DNA from: Lepidodermella squamata
Taxonomy: Eukaryota > Gastrotricha
Length of the DNA stretch: 64,000 nt
Assembly: GCA_047495785.1 (NCBI GenBank)
Contig: JBLDXI010000020.1
Span: 682,001-746,000, forward strand
Direction: 5' to 3'
The translations under genes were made by a program, and so were the position numbers. The notes under the pieces were generated by a model that had not been told where the DNA came from, did no database searches, and was given only the letters and a program-made list of their open reading frames with translations. Of this stretch, positions 23,665-34,417 are shown piece by piece (position 1 is the first letter of the stretch; the number at the start of each line of letters is the position of its first letter).

Positions 23665-25119
23665 TTAAGTTAGCTGCTCTATCTGATTAGCGATCCGGCG
23701 CCACTCGTCGAGCAGGCGCTGAAATTGTTCACGCTCGCGTTTTATGACATTAGGAGCTTTCTTCTTTTGCTTCGAGGCAGACAGTCGCTGATAGCTTTCT
23801 TCGACTTCAGCTTCAAGACTCGCCAATTGAGTTCGAAGTGGAACCACCTGCGTAGCTGATTTGGCTAAAGCTCCGAGGGATGCCAGCATGGCGCGGTTTG
23901 ACTCGCTTGTTGTTTTCAGCTCTTCCTGGCAACGAATCAGCTCGGTGGAAACTTCGTCCTTTTTACGTTTATTCGGCGAACTCAGACAATGACGGTTGTT
24001 CTGAACATCGTCGCTGCCGTCATCAGATGACGATTCAGATTCGCTTGAATCGAAAATATCTACAAAATAGAGTAATGGTCATAAGAATTTTAAACGGAGA
24101 AATCAGCAGCTGTTACCGTGCTTTTCAAGGATTCTCTTTACCCGCCGCTCCAATGCCACGGTGTTGCCTATATCCAGAGCTCTAGCGAGAGCCATACTGG
24201 AAGGAGGCGGGCCGCAAATTCCATCGGCCGATGTGCTTGTTGAGAATTGGTCAGTGGAAGAAGGTGAATCCGCCGCATAATTATCTTCGAGAAGTGCTGC
24301 GACTAAGCGCCGCGTTAGCGGTCCAAGGTTAGTATTAACCTGCCCTTTTGATTTTGGTCCATTGGCGGATGTCACTGAGCTGGCACTTCGTAACGATGTT
24401 GGCTTGCCCACTTGAGGTGATTTACATCTAGCTGTATCGTTAAGGTAGCTAGCGATACTATCTTCGATGACTTTTACTACAGACTGAGGTACTTCGCTGC
24501 AATACGGCTCAATGCTGAGCCAAAATTTATCGACGGCTTTGCTGTGAAGTAAGCGAGCGGTCTCCAAACTGGGGGTTTTAGGAGCCGGTTGATTGAGGCC
24601 TGCAGAATCAGATGATTTGCCAAAGCGTGATTTTGATGAACCCACAGCAATTGACAATGGTTGCTGGCGGTTTGATGACGATTTTGAGCGTTTCTTGAGT
24701 GGCGAGACATCTTCCAGCTTCAATTGTTTTGCTTTCCCCGTGGCAGGCTTTGACACCTTCAGATTTTCTCATAAATCACTGATACTCGGCTGCAGTCAAA
24801 ATTCAAACCTTTCCACTGGATTTAGAAGGAACAGCTGCGCCGGATTCACAAATAGCCAAGTCTTCTTGAAGCGACTTTATGCGTGCTACTGACGCGGACA
24901 GCAATATTTCCAGATCAACTCGAATGTTGTCGATCTCGTCGACAAGGAAATGGCCATCTTGGCGAGAAAGGGCTAAATAACATAGACATGTGTGGAATCT
25001 CTCAAAACTCGGAAAATTTCGAATAAATTACCATGCTTGAGATGAGGACATTCTCGATCAAAATCAACAACGTCAATTTCAACTTCCTCGTTTGAACTTC
25101 CTCCCGATTTCCCTTTCAT
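23665..25119 (-). CDS. TADA3: TADA3/ADA3, SAGA/ATAC histone acetyltransferase module subunit
   Basis: Four exons: 25032-25119, 24817-24972, 24117-24767 and 23665-24059, giving 429 residues (human TADA3 has 432). The N-terminus has the family pattern CPHLKH, then a predicted helix with DEIDNIRVDLEILLSAS. A Lys/Ser-rich low-complexity middle follows, then LGPLTRRLVAALLEDN, VALERRVKRILEKHG, an acidic Ser-rich stretch, and a C-terminal coiled coil (ELIRCQEELK; RLSASKQKKKAPNVIKRERE) closely matching the ADA3 C-terminus. In yeast and animals ADA3 links ADA2 and GCN5 and stimulates nucleosome acetylation in the nucleus. The exon 2 donor (CCA|GTGGAA) is weak but is the only one that keeps frame. The gene converges with M13-D and diverges from CCT1. 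Confidence 0.88.
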
Positions 25120-26580
25120 TCGCAATTAACCACCTAAAATATATGCGATGAATACATCATACATGATGTTTAGAAACCTGTCGACAAACAATAACATAAG
25201 CCAGCACACAGCATGCAGCAAATGCTCATTGGAAGCTTGAGATCTTGTAATAAATAAGAGAAGACCGACTATCGGCAAAAAGTAATAAAAAGAGAGGACA
25301 GAGGACCGCCGTTACAGAGTTGCAGAAGTCCTGTAAGTCTTGGTTGGAAGTTTCTTGGGCGGATGCTATCCTGAATCAAAATATCGATGCACATATGAAC
25401 ATTGAACAGAAGCGGGGCAGGAGCTGTTAATTCTGCTGTCAAAGTTTAAAGTAGCTCCTCTGAGAGTAGCTAACCAAAAAGCCAATTACTCTAAGAGTAG
25501 AGGTACTTATTCTCCTCCGAGAGGAGGCTACTATTAGAGGAACCTACTCTTACAGTAGCTCCTACATCACGAAATAGCAATCGGTCTGAGAAGATAACGA
25601 GTTATACCACAGTCCTCTCTAGCGTTCCCCATCTGCACCGGCTTCCGGCTCCCTTCACGGAGGAGTAAACCTCTTCGCTGCTTTTCTCCTTCGCTCTTCG
25701 GCGGCATCCTTTGCAGCTTGCAGCGTTACAACCGAAAGCAGGCGGCGCGCGGGGACAATCTTTTTGGCGCCACAATTGCTGTACGTGTTAACATTTTGCA
25801 TTTCACGTACATTTATATTCAAAATATGGCATTCGATGTGCATTGTCAGTAATTGATGATCAACGAGCATAATGATTACGTTAATTTCAATTCGAGCATT
25901 TCTTGGCGGTTAGCGGGCGTCAATAATCTTGACGACTTCTTTGGGGACAGTACCTTTGCTTGCCGTTTCAACGTTGTATCGCGAGTTTTACTTTCTTGTT
26001 TTCTGTTTTGTTTTCAATTTCTGTATCTAGCGTATCTAGCGATCTGTCGCTAGAACTCATCGCTGCTTTAAGCTTAGATAGATTTTCGCTCTTACATGAA
26101 GGATAGCGAGAAAAATTTGGGAGCGAGAAGCGAGACGTGTTCGATGGGTTGATGTGCCTTGTACCTATCGCCTGTACCGTTGTTGCGCGGAAAGCAACAA
26201 TGGTACAGCGCTCATATCAACCGCGGTTCATTTAGTGTCTAGTGCCTGACCTGTGAATTTAAATTATGTGTTGAGCTTTCTACTGACTAACTGAAATTTG
26301 AATCGTGGATGTGATTGATGATTGATCTATTTAAATAATTGCCACTCGATCTGAAGCGCGACTGGGATTCCCCCTTTCATTTTCCAATTCTGCGATAAAT
26401 ATTAACTAGTATACTTCATCGTCTATCGTCGACTTCAATGGAGAACGTCTCGCGCATGAAATGCGGCTTTAGACGTTCTCTCAACTCTAAAGTCTACCCA
26501 GTCAGTGTGATCCGTGTCGTATATGTTTAAATGTTGCTAATTTTGTTAGTATTTAACTTTAATCTCTGCTAAGATAAGTC
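25120..26580. other. Divergent intergenic region between TADA3 and CCT1
   Basis: About 1.46 kb holding both promoters. It contains the palindrome-rich segment listed separately. The remainder has no recognised gene. Confidence 0.5.
25449..25566. repeat. Cluster of short palindromes built on AGTAGCTCCTCT-like units
   Basis: Within about 120 bp are several nearly perfect inverted repeats: TACTCTAAGAGTA, CTCCTCCGAGAGGAG and CTCTGAGAG. GTAGCTCCT occurs near both ends of the segment (about 25451 and 25554). The whole could fold into one branched hairpin or be the remnant of a foldback or MITE-like element. Confidence 0.5.
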
Positions 26581-28438
26581 ATGGCTCTTGCTATCGGAGG
26601 TGAACGTACTACTGGTGCCACAGTCCGCACTCAAAACGGTAAGCATTTTCAATATTGGTCAATAATTTTGAAACGTATTTTGTAGTCATTGCTGCTACTG
26701 CCATCGCCAACATCGTGAAAACCAGCCTTGGGCCGGTTGGCTTGGATAAAATGATGGTCGATGAAGTTGGAGTAAGTTGTCTGAAAACTTTTGGAGGATT
26801 GAACATTGAATATCTAATACTTCTCAGGATGTTACAATTACCAACGATGGAGCCACCATTTTGAAGCTACTGGAGGTCGAACATCCCGCGGCCAAAATTC
26901 TGGTCGATCTGGCTCAGCTACAGGATCAGGAAATTGGTGATGGAACTACATCTGTAGTGATTATTGCTGCTGAATTGCTGAAAAATGCCGAAGAATTGAT
27001 TAAATTCAATATTCACCCTACTACTATCATTTCTGGATACCGTCTCGCTTGTAAAGAGGCTTGCCGTTATATCCAGGAACAGCTCACTACTGAAGTCCTC
27101 GAATCCAACACCGATCTTCTGCTGTCTGCGGCGAAGACCAGCATGGCCAGCAAGCTCATCAACACCGACTCTGATTTCTTTGCTAACATGGCAGTTGAGG
27201 CTTGCCTCGCCGTTAAAATCCCGGATGCCTTCAAGCCAAGACAGGTGAGTGAGAAATGGGTTCGTATACGGGGATGAAAAATTCTTGTAATTTTAGGTGA
27301 AATATCCTGTCAAGTCGATCAATATTCTGAAAGCCCATGGCAAGAGTGTTCGCGAAACTCAGTTCGTTCGCGGTTACGCTTTGAATTGTACCGTTGCCTC
27401 ACAGCTGATGCCAAAGTCTATCGTTGGGGCCAAGATCGCTCTCCTGGACTTCAGCTTGTCAAAGATCAAGCTACCCCTTGGAATCCAAGTCATCGTCAAT
27501 GATCCTGAGAAGCTCGAGGCTATCAAGCAGCGCGAAGCCAATATTACCAAAGAGCGCATCGAGAAGATCTTGTCCGCCGGAACCAACGTTGTGTTGACCA
27601 CGGGTGGCATTGACGATCTGTGCCTGAAGTACTTCGTCGAGAAAGGCGTCATGGCTGTTCGTCGCTGCAAGAAGGCTGATCTGAAGCGTATCGCCAAGGC
27701 CACTGGTGGACATTTGCTGGTTTCGCTGTCGAATATGGAGGGCGATGAGTCCTTTGACGCTAGCTTGCTAGGTGAAGCCGAACGTGTTGGACAAGAATAC
27801 GTCGGTGATAACGAGTGCATTTTCATCCATGGAACCAAAGCTCGCAAGGCTGCGTCGATCATCATTCGTGGTGCAAACGATATCATGCTTGACGAGGCTG
27901 AGCGGTCGCTGCACGATGCTCTTTGCGTCATTAAGCGAGTTTTGGAATCCGGCACCGTTGTCGCTGGTGGTGGTTGTGTTGAAGCTGCCGCTTCTGTCTA
28001 CTTGGAAAACTTGGCCACTTCTCTGGCCAGCCGCGAACAGCTCGCCGTTGCTGAATTCGCCAATGCATTGCTTTGCATTCCCAAGCAGCTGGCGGTCAAC
28101 GCCGCTTTGGATGCCACTGATTTGGTTGCCCGCCTGCGCTCTGCCCACTACGCTGCTCAGGTAACTGCTCTTACTGACTTCTCATCCCGTTATTTATAAT
28201 TACCTATCACTTTTAGACCAAGCCTGAACAGTCGGGTATGAACAAGTGGTTCGGCTTGGACTTGCAAACTGGCACCATCCGTGACAACCGTGCTGCCGGT
28301 GTTTTCGAGCCCGCCATTTCGAAGATCAAGAGCCTGCGCTTTGCCACCGAGGCTGCCATTACTATTCTTCGCATTGACGACTTGATCAAGTTGGAACCGG
28401 AGAAGAAGGGCAGGGGCCGTGGCGATGAGGATTATTAA
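26581..28438 (+). CDS. CCT1: CCT1 / TCP-1 alpha subunit of the TRiC/CCT chaperonin
   Basis: Five exons: 26581-26638, 26686-26771, 26828-27244, 27297-28160 and 28217-28438, for 548 residues (human 556). Group II chaperonin motifs are clear: [19 protein letters not shown] and [19 protein letters not shown] at the equatorial nucleotide site, the catalytic loop [15 protein letters not shown], apical-domain [17 protein letters not shown] and [14 protein letters not shown], then [19 protein letters not shown] and [20 protein letters not shown]. It is one of eight subunits of the cytosolic ring that folds actin and tubulin with ATP. The tail is basic/Gly-rich then acidic (GRGRGDEDY). Exons are G+C-richer than the introns and show strong codon bias, as expected for an abundant protein. 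Confidence 0.97.
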
Positions 28439-28882
28439 ATTCATCGCTCCAAACTCAACAACGAGGCAATTTCTCAGCACTAGTTTTCTTGCGTTTTGAG
28501 TGTTCATTTGTGTTTGCCGCAATTAACGAGAGAATTGATCGTTGAATACAGAACTTTAGTCATGTGGAAGAGCTGCTGTTGAACGCTCCTTCGTAAATTA
28601 GTTGAAAATATATAAGTAAACATCTGTGATGCATGTGTATCAAGTCGAAACAGTAAAACATGACCAGAAAGATGTGCACGAATCTTATATAGTGCTTTGA
28701 AAGCCAATGCAAAATAATGTGATCGATTTCTTGAAATACCCTTCAAATAAATTCACGATGCGCAATTAGTGGTAACTTTTTATTTCATTTGTGTACGAAG
28801 GTGATATCACAATTGTTTACAAAATATGTTCGTTAGTAGACGAACAGCGATCGCCGGTGATAAGTGACCAGTTCGAAATTCG
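28439..28882. other. Convergent 3' region of CCT1 and HAUS1
   Basis: An AATAAA at 28746-28751 on the plus strand is the likely CCT1 polyadenylation signal, giving a 3' UTR of about 330 bp. No other feature was seen. Confidence 0.45.
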
Positions 28883-30249
28883 CTAGTACTGGAAAGGAGT
28901 GGATTCAGATGCTCTTGCCGTAATTTGATCGTCCAAGCTTCGCTGTATGAAATCACATTACTAATTATAGTTGAATATCAGTAAATAGATAATACCAGTT
29001 CTTCTCTGCACTTCTCCAGCTCAGCACGAGCGGCATCAACGTTCTACAGAAAAGAGTAACGGATTCGAGAGGTCCCTGAAATCACTAAAAAAATTACCGG
29101 TGGCAAGTTGTGAAAAGCTTCCAGCTCAGTCTTGAGGGAAGACACCTTGGCTTGAAGTTCGTCCAACTTTTTGCGTCTTTCACATAAGCTCTCATGCGAC
29201 AAGTCATCGTGAAATCCCGCTTGAAGCAGCGTGTTCTGTAAGAGAAAAAGACTGTAGGAATAATAATACTTCAAAGACGACAAACCATGCAGTTGTCGAT
29301 TGATTCCATATATTGAGAGCATTTCCGAGTGAAAAAATCATGTTTGCCCTCGCTTTCTGCTGCATCCTCTGCAAGTTGAGCAGCTTTCGATTTAACCTCC
29401 TCTTGAAGCCTGCAGCAACGTCGTCAATGAATTATGAAGTATTTATCATTGGAGAATTCAAAATTTTAACCTTTTAAGCTGAAACTGGACTGTCATTTGA
29501 GACTGATGAAGCTCAGCTAGCCGATTTTCAGCGTCTTCCATTGAGAGCGCGGAAAGATTCCACTGAAATTGCTTGTTGTTAATTTCAGACAAGGCTATAA
29601 GCATTCTGTACGAGGAGGAGGAGGAAGTAATGAATAACATAGATTGTTAATAGGTTGTAAAATAAGGCTTGTCCTATAGTTACCTAATTAGACTCAACAA
29701 TTGACCCCTGATAATTAGTCGCACGAATATATTGTTTACTATTTAGCTAGCCTTTTCGGCCTAGCCAAGTGCCTGGACTAACACGAAATGAGAACTATTT
29801 GGTTTTCGCATGAACTTCAGGTTCGGCCTAATTTGGGGCTTCGCGGTGAATTTATGACTCACTTGGGAAGTGATGGCTCGTTAACGCCCAGCGTCGCTCC
29901 TACGGAAGCCAAAAAGTTGATGTCTGATTGTGCTGTGGCAGATAAATCTTCGAACTTGAGACCGATGGTCGAGAGCAGTTCTGTCGTTTCTTTTACTAAT
30001 GTTCAAAATTATTGGAATAGGCTTTCAGCAATAAAATCAAAACAAACCGAACTTTTCTTGCTCTTGATTGCAACGCCTGCCGTGGGGAACAGTGACGTCC
30101 ATAAGAAGTGCATCAGTTTCAGCGATAACTTTCGCTACCAGGGAAGCAACATCGCTTGAGCTCACAGTGGAAGATTCGGCCTGTGAGAGATCTTTGCTAG
30201 TGGCGATAGCATCAGAATCATTGTCAGGTTGGCTGGCTTGGCTAAGCAT
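28883..30249 (-). CDS. HAUS1: HAUS1-like augmin complex subunit (coiled-coil protein)
   Basis: Seven exons: 30048-30249, 29863-29995, 29471-29605, 29286-29409, 29098-29235, 28996-29043 and 28883-28942, summing to 280 codons (279 residues; human HAUS1 has 278). The protein is mostly alpha-helical and Glu/Lys/Leu-rich with long coiled coils. The C-terminal third shows the pattern I associate with HAUS1: LSHESLCERRKKLDELQ, LKTELEAFHNLPPNVDAARA, ELEKCREELRSLDDQI. Human HAUS1 has LSHQSL and a Pro-containing turn followed by an A-x-x-x-E repeat at the same place. Augmin recruits gamma-tubulin to spindle microtubules to nucleate branches. Identity rests on a weakly conserved coiled-coil family, but length and C-terminal pattern agree well. 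Confidence 0.72.
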
Positions 30250-30392
30250 TAATAATAATTTGGCAAAATATAAATCAGTTGCAACTAGAAAATAGCAGAG
30301 AAATGCGATTAAGTAGTCGCCAAAATAGAATCGATTATGGGCGTTTAGCATCAGGCCACAGTTAACCCCTGATAGCAGGCTTGAGTTCTTTC

Positions 30393-30566
30393 TTATCTCA
30401 AATTGCGGGCCCTTCTTAGGACCTTCAAAGCATAGAGAAAAAAGGCTTTACGCTCCTTAACATCTGCCATCGAAGGCGGGAATAGCTCGATTGGCTGCCG
30501 TGGTTGAATCGGCGCCCCGTACATGGGCGGCGGGTATATCATAGATGAGCGTCTTTTTCGCAACAT
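30393..30566 (-). CDS. Possible small gene or exon, 57-residue Pro/Arg-rich ORF
   Basis: Minus-strand ATG at 30566 to TAA at 30393. The product begins MLRKRRSS, has a Pro-rich middle (YPPPMYGAPIQPRQPIELFP) and ends with a basic amphipathic helix (ADVKERKAFFLYALKVLRRA). It is markedly richer in G+C than its surroundings and lies 143 bp upstream of HAUS1 on the same strand. No family was recognised. It could be a micro-protein, an exon of an undetected gene, or chance. Confidence 0.3.
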   Translation of the reverse strand: MLRKRRSSMIYPPPMYGAPIQPRQPIELFPPSMADVKERKAFFLYALKVLRRARNLR

Positions 30567-30905
30567 TATTTTTTAGTTTTGGGAGTTGACGCTCAACTAG
30601 TTTGCGCCGGATTGGGATTCGAGCCTGCAGCATGGTTCTGAGGGCAAGGGATGACCTGGGAACAGTCGCTCGTAACTCGAATTTTTTGGCAGAGATGATA
30701 CAGCCGTGTACAAATGCAAAAAATATAGCTGAGAGTTCATCGCATCCTGCTCGATCAGAGCGCAGCGTGTAAAATTTGTGCTTTTCACCATTAATTTCGG
30801 AACTTTAACCATCAAACCCGAAAATTAAAATTTCACCATTATTTATCTAGAGCTAAGGCCAACGAAACGGAAACCGCCATCAATTTACCGTACTGCCCGA
30901 AACTA

Positions 30906-31231
30906 CAGGGTGTTCAAGAAATAATATCTAATCTAATTATAGAATGAACTTTAACCAGACAGCACGCGATACGAATTTTCAAATTTTGAAAGAAATTAGA
31001 CGACGTGTTACTCGAGTTTTTGAACTAGTTCAAAAACACGTCTTTCTTCAATAGTTTCGCGCCAATATTCAGTCATTTTTAGGGACAAAGTATTTGAACC
31101 TTTGAACCTGAAAAATTGAAGTTTAGTAAGTTCAGTAAGACGAGCAAGAAAATGCGTGCCCAGTTCAACAGATGTCACTCGTTCAAAGTTCAATGCTAAA
31201 TATAGCTAGCCATTATTTCTTGAACACCCTG
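30906..31231. mobile_element. MITE-like element with 20-bp terminal inverted repeats and TA flanks
   Basis: Left end CAGGGTGTTCAAGAAATAAT (30906-30925) is the exact reverse complement of the right end ATTATTTCTTGAACACCCTG (31212-31231). Both ends are flanked by TA (30904-30905 and 31232-31233), the target duplication of Tc1/mariner transposons. The 326-bp interior encodes no transposase, so this is a non-autonomous element. Confidence 0.85.
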
Positions 31232-33996
31232 TAATGTCAGCCTCAAATAAATGTCTGGTTATGGATATTTTAATTTTAGGACCCTCTTTTCTGAGCGTTT
31301 CTCCGTGATTCCGTAAAGTTTGGTTGCTGGGTCGTGATTTTTAATTTTGGCAATACGGTAGGTACTTTTTCCAACATCCAACAAAATTGATTTTCTCTAC
31401 AACAAACCTCCGATAACTACCCGCTGATTTAGTCGTTGGCATATGTTCTTAAATTGATGGCAATTTTCGTTTCTTTGGCGAAAGCTCAAAATTTGATGAC
31501 AGGAAACCCGAAATCGATGATGAAATCAGAGTTTTCGGAATTAATTGCGAAAGTCTCAGAATTGATTGTGAAAACTCCGAAATTGATGGTAGGAAAATTT
31601 ACACCCAAAAGCTATACGCCTGTAACAGAAAATGCGACAAACAAATGTTTGTGCAAACTTCCGCTATCAGTTTTCAGGTCAAAGTAGCAAGAAGAAATGA
31701 AAAAGATGGAGCAAATGGAAACGTCGACATCGATCGGTACCTATGGGTTAGGGGTACGATTAAGTACTAACTAAGCCGTAAGCCGGTGCCGCTAACGATT
31801 CATATGTTGGTTTCTCTGCTCATTGAGCTTTCGGAACATGGAGTATGGCCGCCAAACCACCAAAGCCCTGGATCTGTGGCTGCAGGTTTATCCGTGTCAG
31901 AAGGTCGAAATCAAAGGTCTGGACACTTTTATAGGAAAACAAGCGGGCCGTTGTAGGAAACGGAGCCAAATCATTAGAACTGCACAGAATGAGCATAGAA
32001 AGCGTGGTTTTCGCTTTGAAGCTGAGTCTAGACGATTCGAAGATCGACGATTTTCATTGCAAAACAATAACATCGGCTTCGAGGGTGAACATTGGGCAAA
32101 TGACAACATCATAGGTTTTCTTCTGTTTTGCTTATTTGCGACCTAGCTCCCCTCTCTGCAAAACTAAGTAGCAAGTAGTGTCTTATTCGAAAGACGGCTC
32201 ATCTCCGTAGCGCAGATTCCTTCCCATTGTCACTATCAAGTGAGTTTCGTATGCTCAAACTTAACTATGATGGTTTCGTTCCTTTCCTACAAACCCTGGC
32301 CTGCTTTCCTACCCGGATTCCTACAAAACGATTCCGGTGCGAAGCGCGAAGTCGCATCAAATTTGAATTTTGGCGCTAAATGACTAATTCAATTTTCTGT
32401 AAAAATAAATTTTAAATGTAAATTGACAGATTAAATGATTGAATGAATATTAAGTTCAAGACATTTGGGGTTTGGGCGCTAACGAAAGTTCCATTTTTCG
32501 GTGCATTTTGTGGTCAGCTGGGACGAGTCTCACCGTTGCTGTTCATCCAGATTGTCGGGGTTTGATCGAAAATAGAAAACTAACTGCAAATCAACTGCCA
32601 GTTAGCAGCTGTTCAAGCTATGTCTTCCTTGCCTTTCAGCCTTTCAAGGATGGTCCCGACGCACAAGCGAAAGCACTCGATAAGCGGCTTCAGTCGCCTA
32701 GGAGGCGAAAGATCAACTCGAACATTATTACTTATTGATACCAAAATAACAGCTTGCTAAGTTTTTAATAATATAATTTTGGGCATATATGGCTGCTGGG
32801 TGGCCATCAAATATAATTCTCCGCTTGTCTCGTTGAATGCAGCTATTAAACTAATCAGAGTGGATGACTTGAATACATGGCCCTTCAAAACATCGCTACC
32901 GCGCGACATGGGCTTTAAACTCTAACCTGACCATCATGCCGGATCGAGTTAGGTCGTAGCTTGCAGAAGATCGAGAGAAGATCCGTCTTAGATGAGCCCT
33001 ACATTTTAATATGAATCAATTTGGAAAATACACTTGACTACCTCTTTTTATGGTTTATGGGAATGAAGCAAGTAAATTTGCATGCGCTTTCAAAAATAGT
33101 AGATTAATTGCTGTCGACATTACATTTTACATTTTAATGACATCTTAGACACATCTTTCGTTCATGTAAGCCGCGTGTAAGTTAGAAGTGTTACGATGCA
33201 TTTACGTTGCATCCTGGTTATGTGTACTTGCAATCAAAGACACTTCTTTACATCATGCAAAATTCATCGTTAATGATTCTTACATAACGGAGTATTCATA
33301 TGAGATACATGTTTCATCGTAAATTATCGAAGACGAGACTTAAATGACCTCAGCTACATGACATCTACATTGTTATAAGTTGTGGACAGTTTTTTTCTTG
33401 GAACGGCTACCCGAAAATTTTCTTTAATGCTTTTTTATGCTGTTACTAAACCGGTATAAAAATTTGATTTAATTGTTGTGTCAGCGATAATTTTCGACAG
33501 TTATATTTAGTTAAGGACATACGTTTCTTACATTCAATACTGCTCTTCATTTTGAGAATAAGTTTTGGCTTGACGCACGCGTAGCTGAATTTTCGCTGTA
33601 CACTTTTTCTGCGCGGTCTCGGTCTATTTTCATTCTTTATCTAAATGTTATTGCTGCACTGCTGCAACAGGCTGCACTGTAAGAAGCGTAACGCGCTAGT
33701 AGAGCATTGTTTTTATCAAAGTAGTGTGTTAAAATATGAATTCGGTGAAATTTCAAAGTAGTAACCCGTTAAGAACTTATTTTCTTTCCGATTCGTCAAT
33801 TCAACGCGCTACTTTTGATTAATCGCGTAGCGCACTTCTACTTAATTAAATAACGCACTATACTTTTCACAATGTGGGAACATGTGCATTTTATATTTAG
33901 AAGTCTCGTAATTATTTTTATTTTTTATATTTCAAAAATTCGCCAATTCGATGGCAATATCATGCATGCAATATTTCAGGTGGCCTTTTTGATATA

Positions 33997-34417
33997 CTGT
34001 ATATCTACTAATTTTCGGTGGTCACTAATTTTCGGTTTTGGAGATTTCGGACCTGTACTTTTAATTTCGGTGGATTTGAATTCGGTTTGAGAGTTGATCC
34101 TGAGAAAAAATTCAAAATTAGTCACTTTAAAATTGATTTCAGTGCTTCGATTTCGTGTTTTTACACGCTATGAGGAGATCACTGCTTCAGCAGCGTCAAT
34201 GTCTGCTGCTTCCAATATCCTTACTACCTAAAATTGTAGGTAACACAAATTTGGCACATTTTACCCTACTTTACAATGATGAAGCTGAATTGTAGAAAAG
34301 AACAATAAATTGGCCGAATTTATTTTCGGTGATTTTGAATTCGGTGTTTCCTCAAAAACACCGAATTCAAAGATCAAACCGAAAATTAGTGACCACCGAA
34401 AAATAGTAGATATACAG
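33997..34417. mobile_element. MITE-like element with about 43-bp terminal inverted repeats and TA flanks
   Basis: The ends start CTGTATATCTACTA (33997) and mirror as TAGTAGATATACAG (ending 34417). Inverted homology continues about 43 bp inward through TTTTCGGTGGTCACTAATTT with a single mismatch seen. Flanking dinucleotides are TA on both sides (33995-33996, 34418-34419). The 421-bp interior is full of repeated TTTTCGGT / GAATTCGGT motifs and has no transposase. Its termini differ from the 30.9 kb element, so it belongs to a different family. Confidence 0.83.

Noticed and set aside
27374-27955. 193-codon minus-strand frame inside CCT1
   Set aside because: Antisense shadow of the CCT1 exon 4; no independent features.
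29788-30159. 123-codon plus-strand frame
   Set aside because: Overlaps two exons of the minus-strand HAUS1 model, which has seven in-phase exons and family length.
30600-30670. tRNA- or SINE-like B box (GATTCGAGCCT)
   Set aside because: No matching A box or acceptor stem pairing could be built on either strand.
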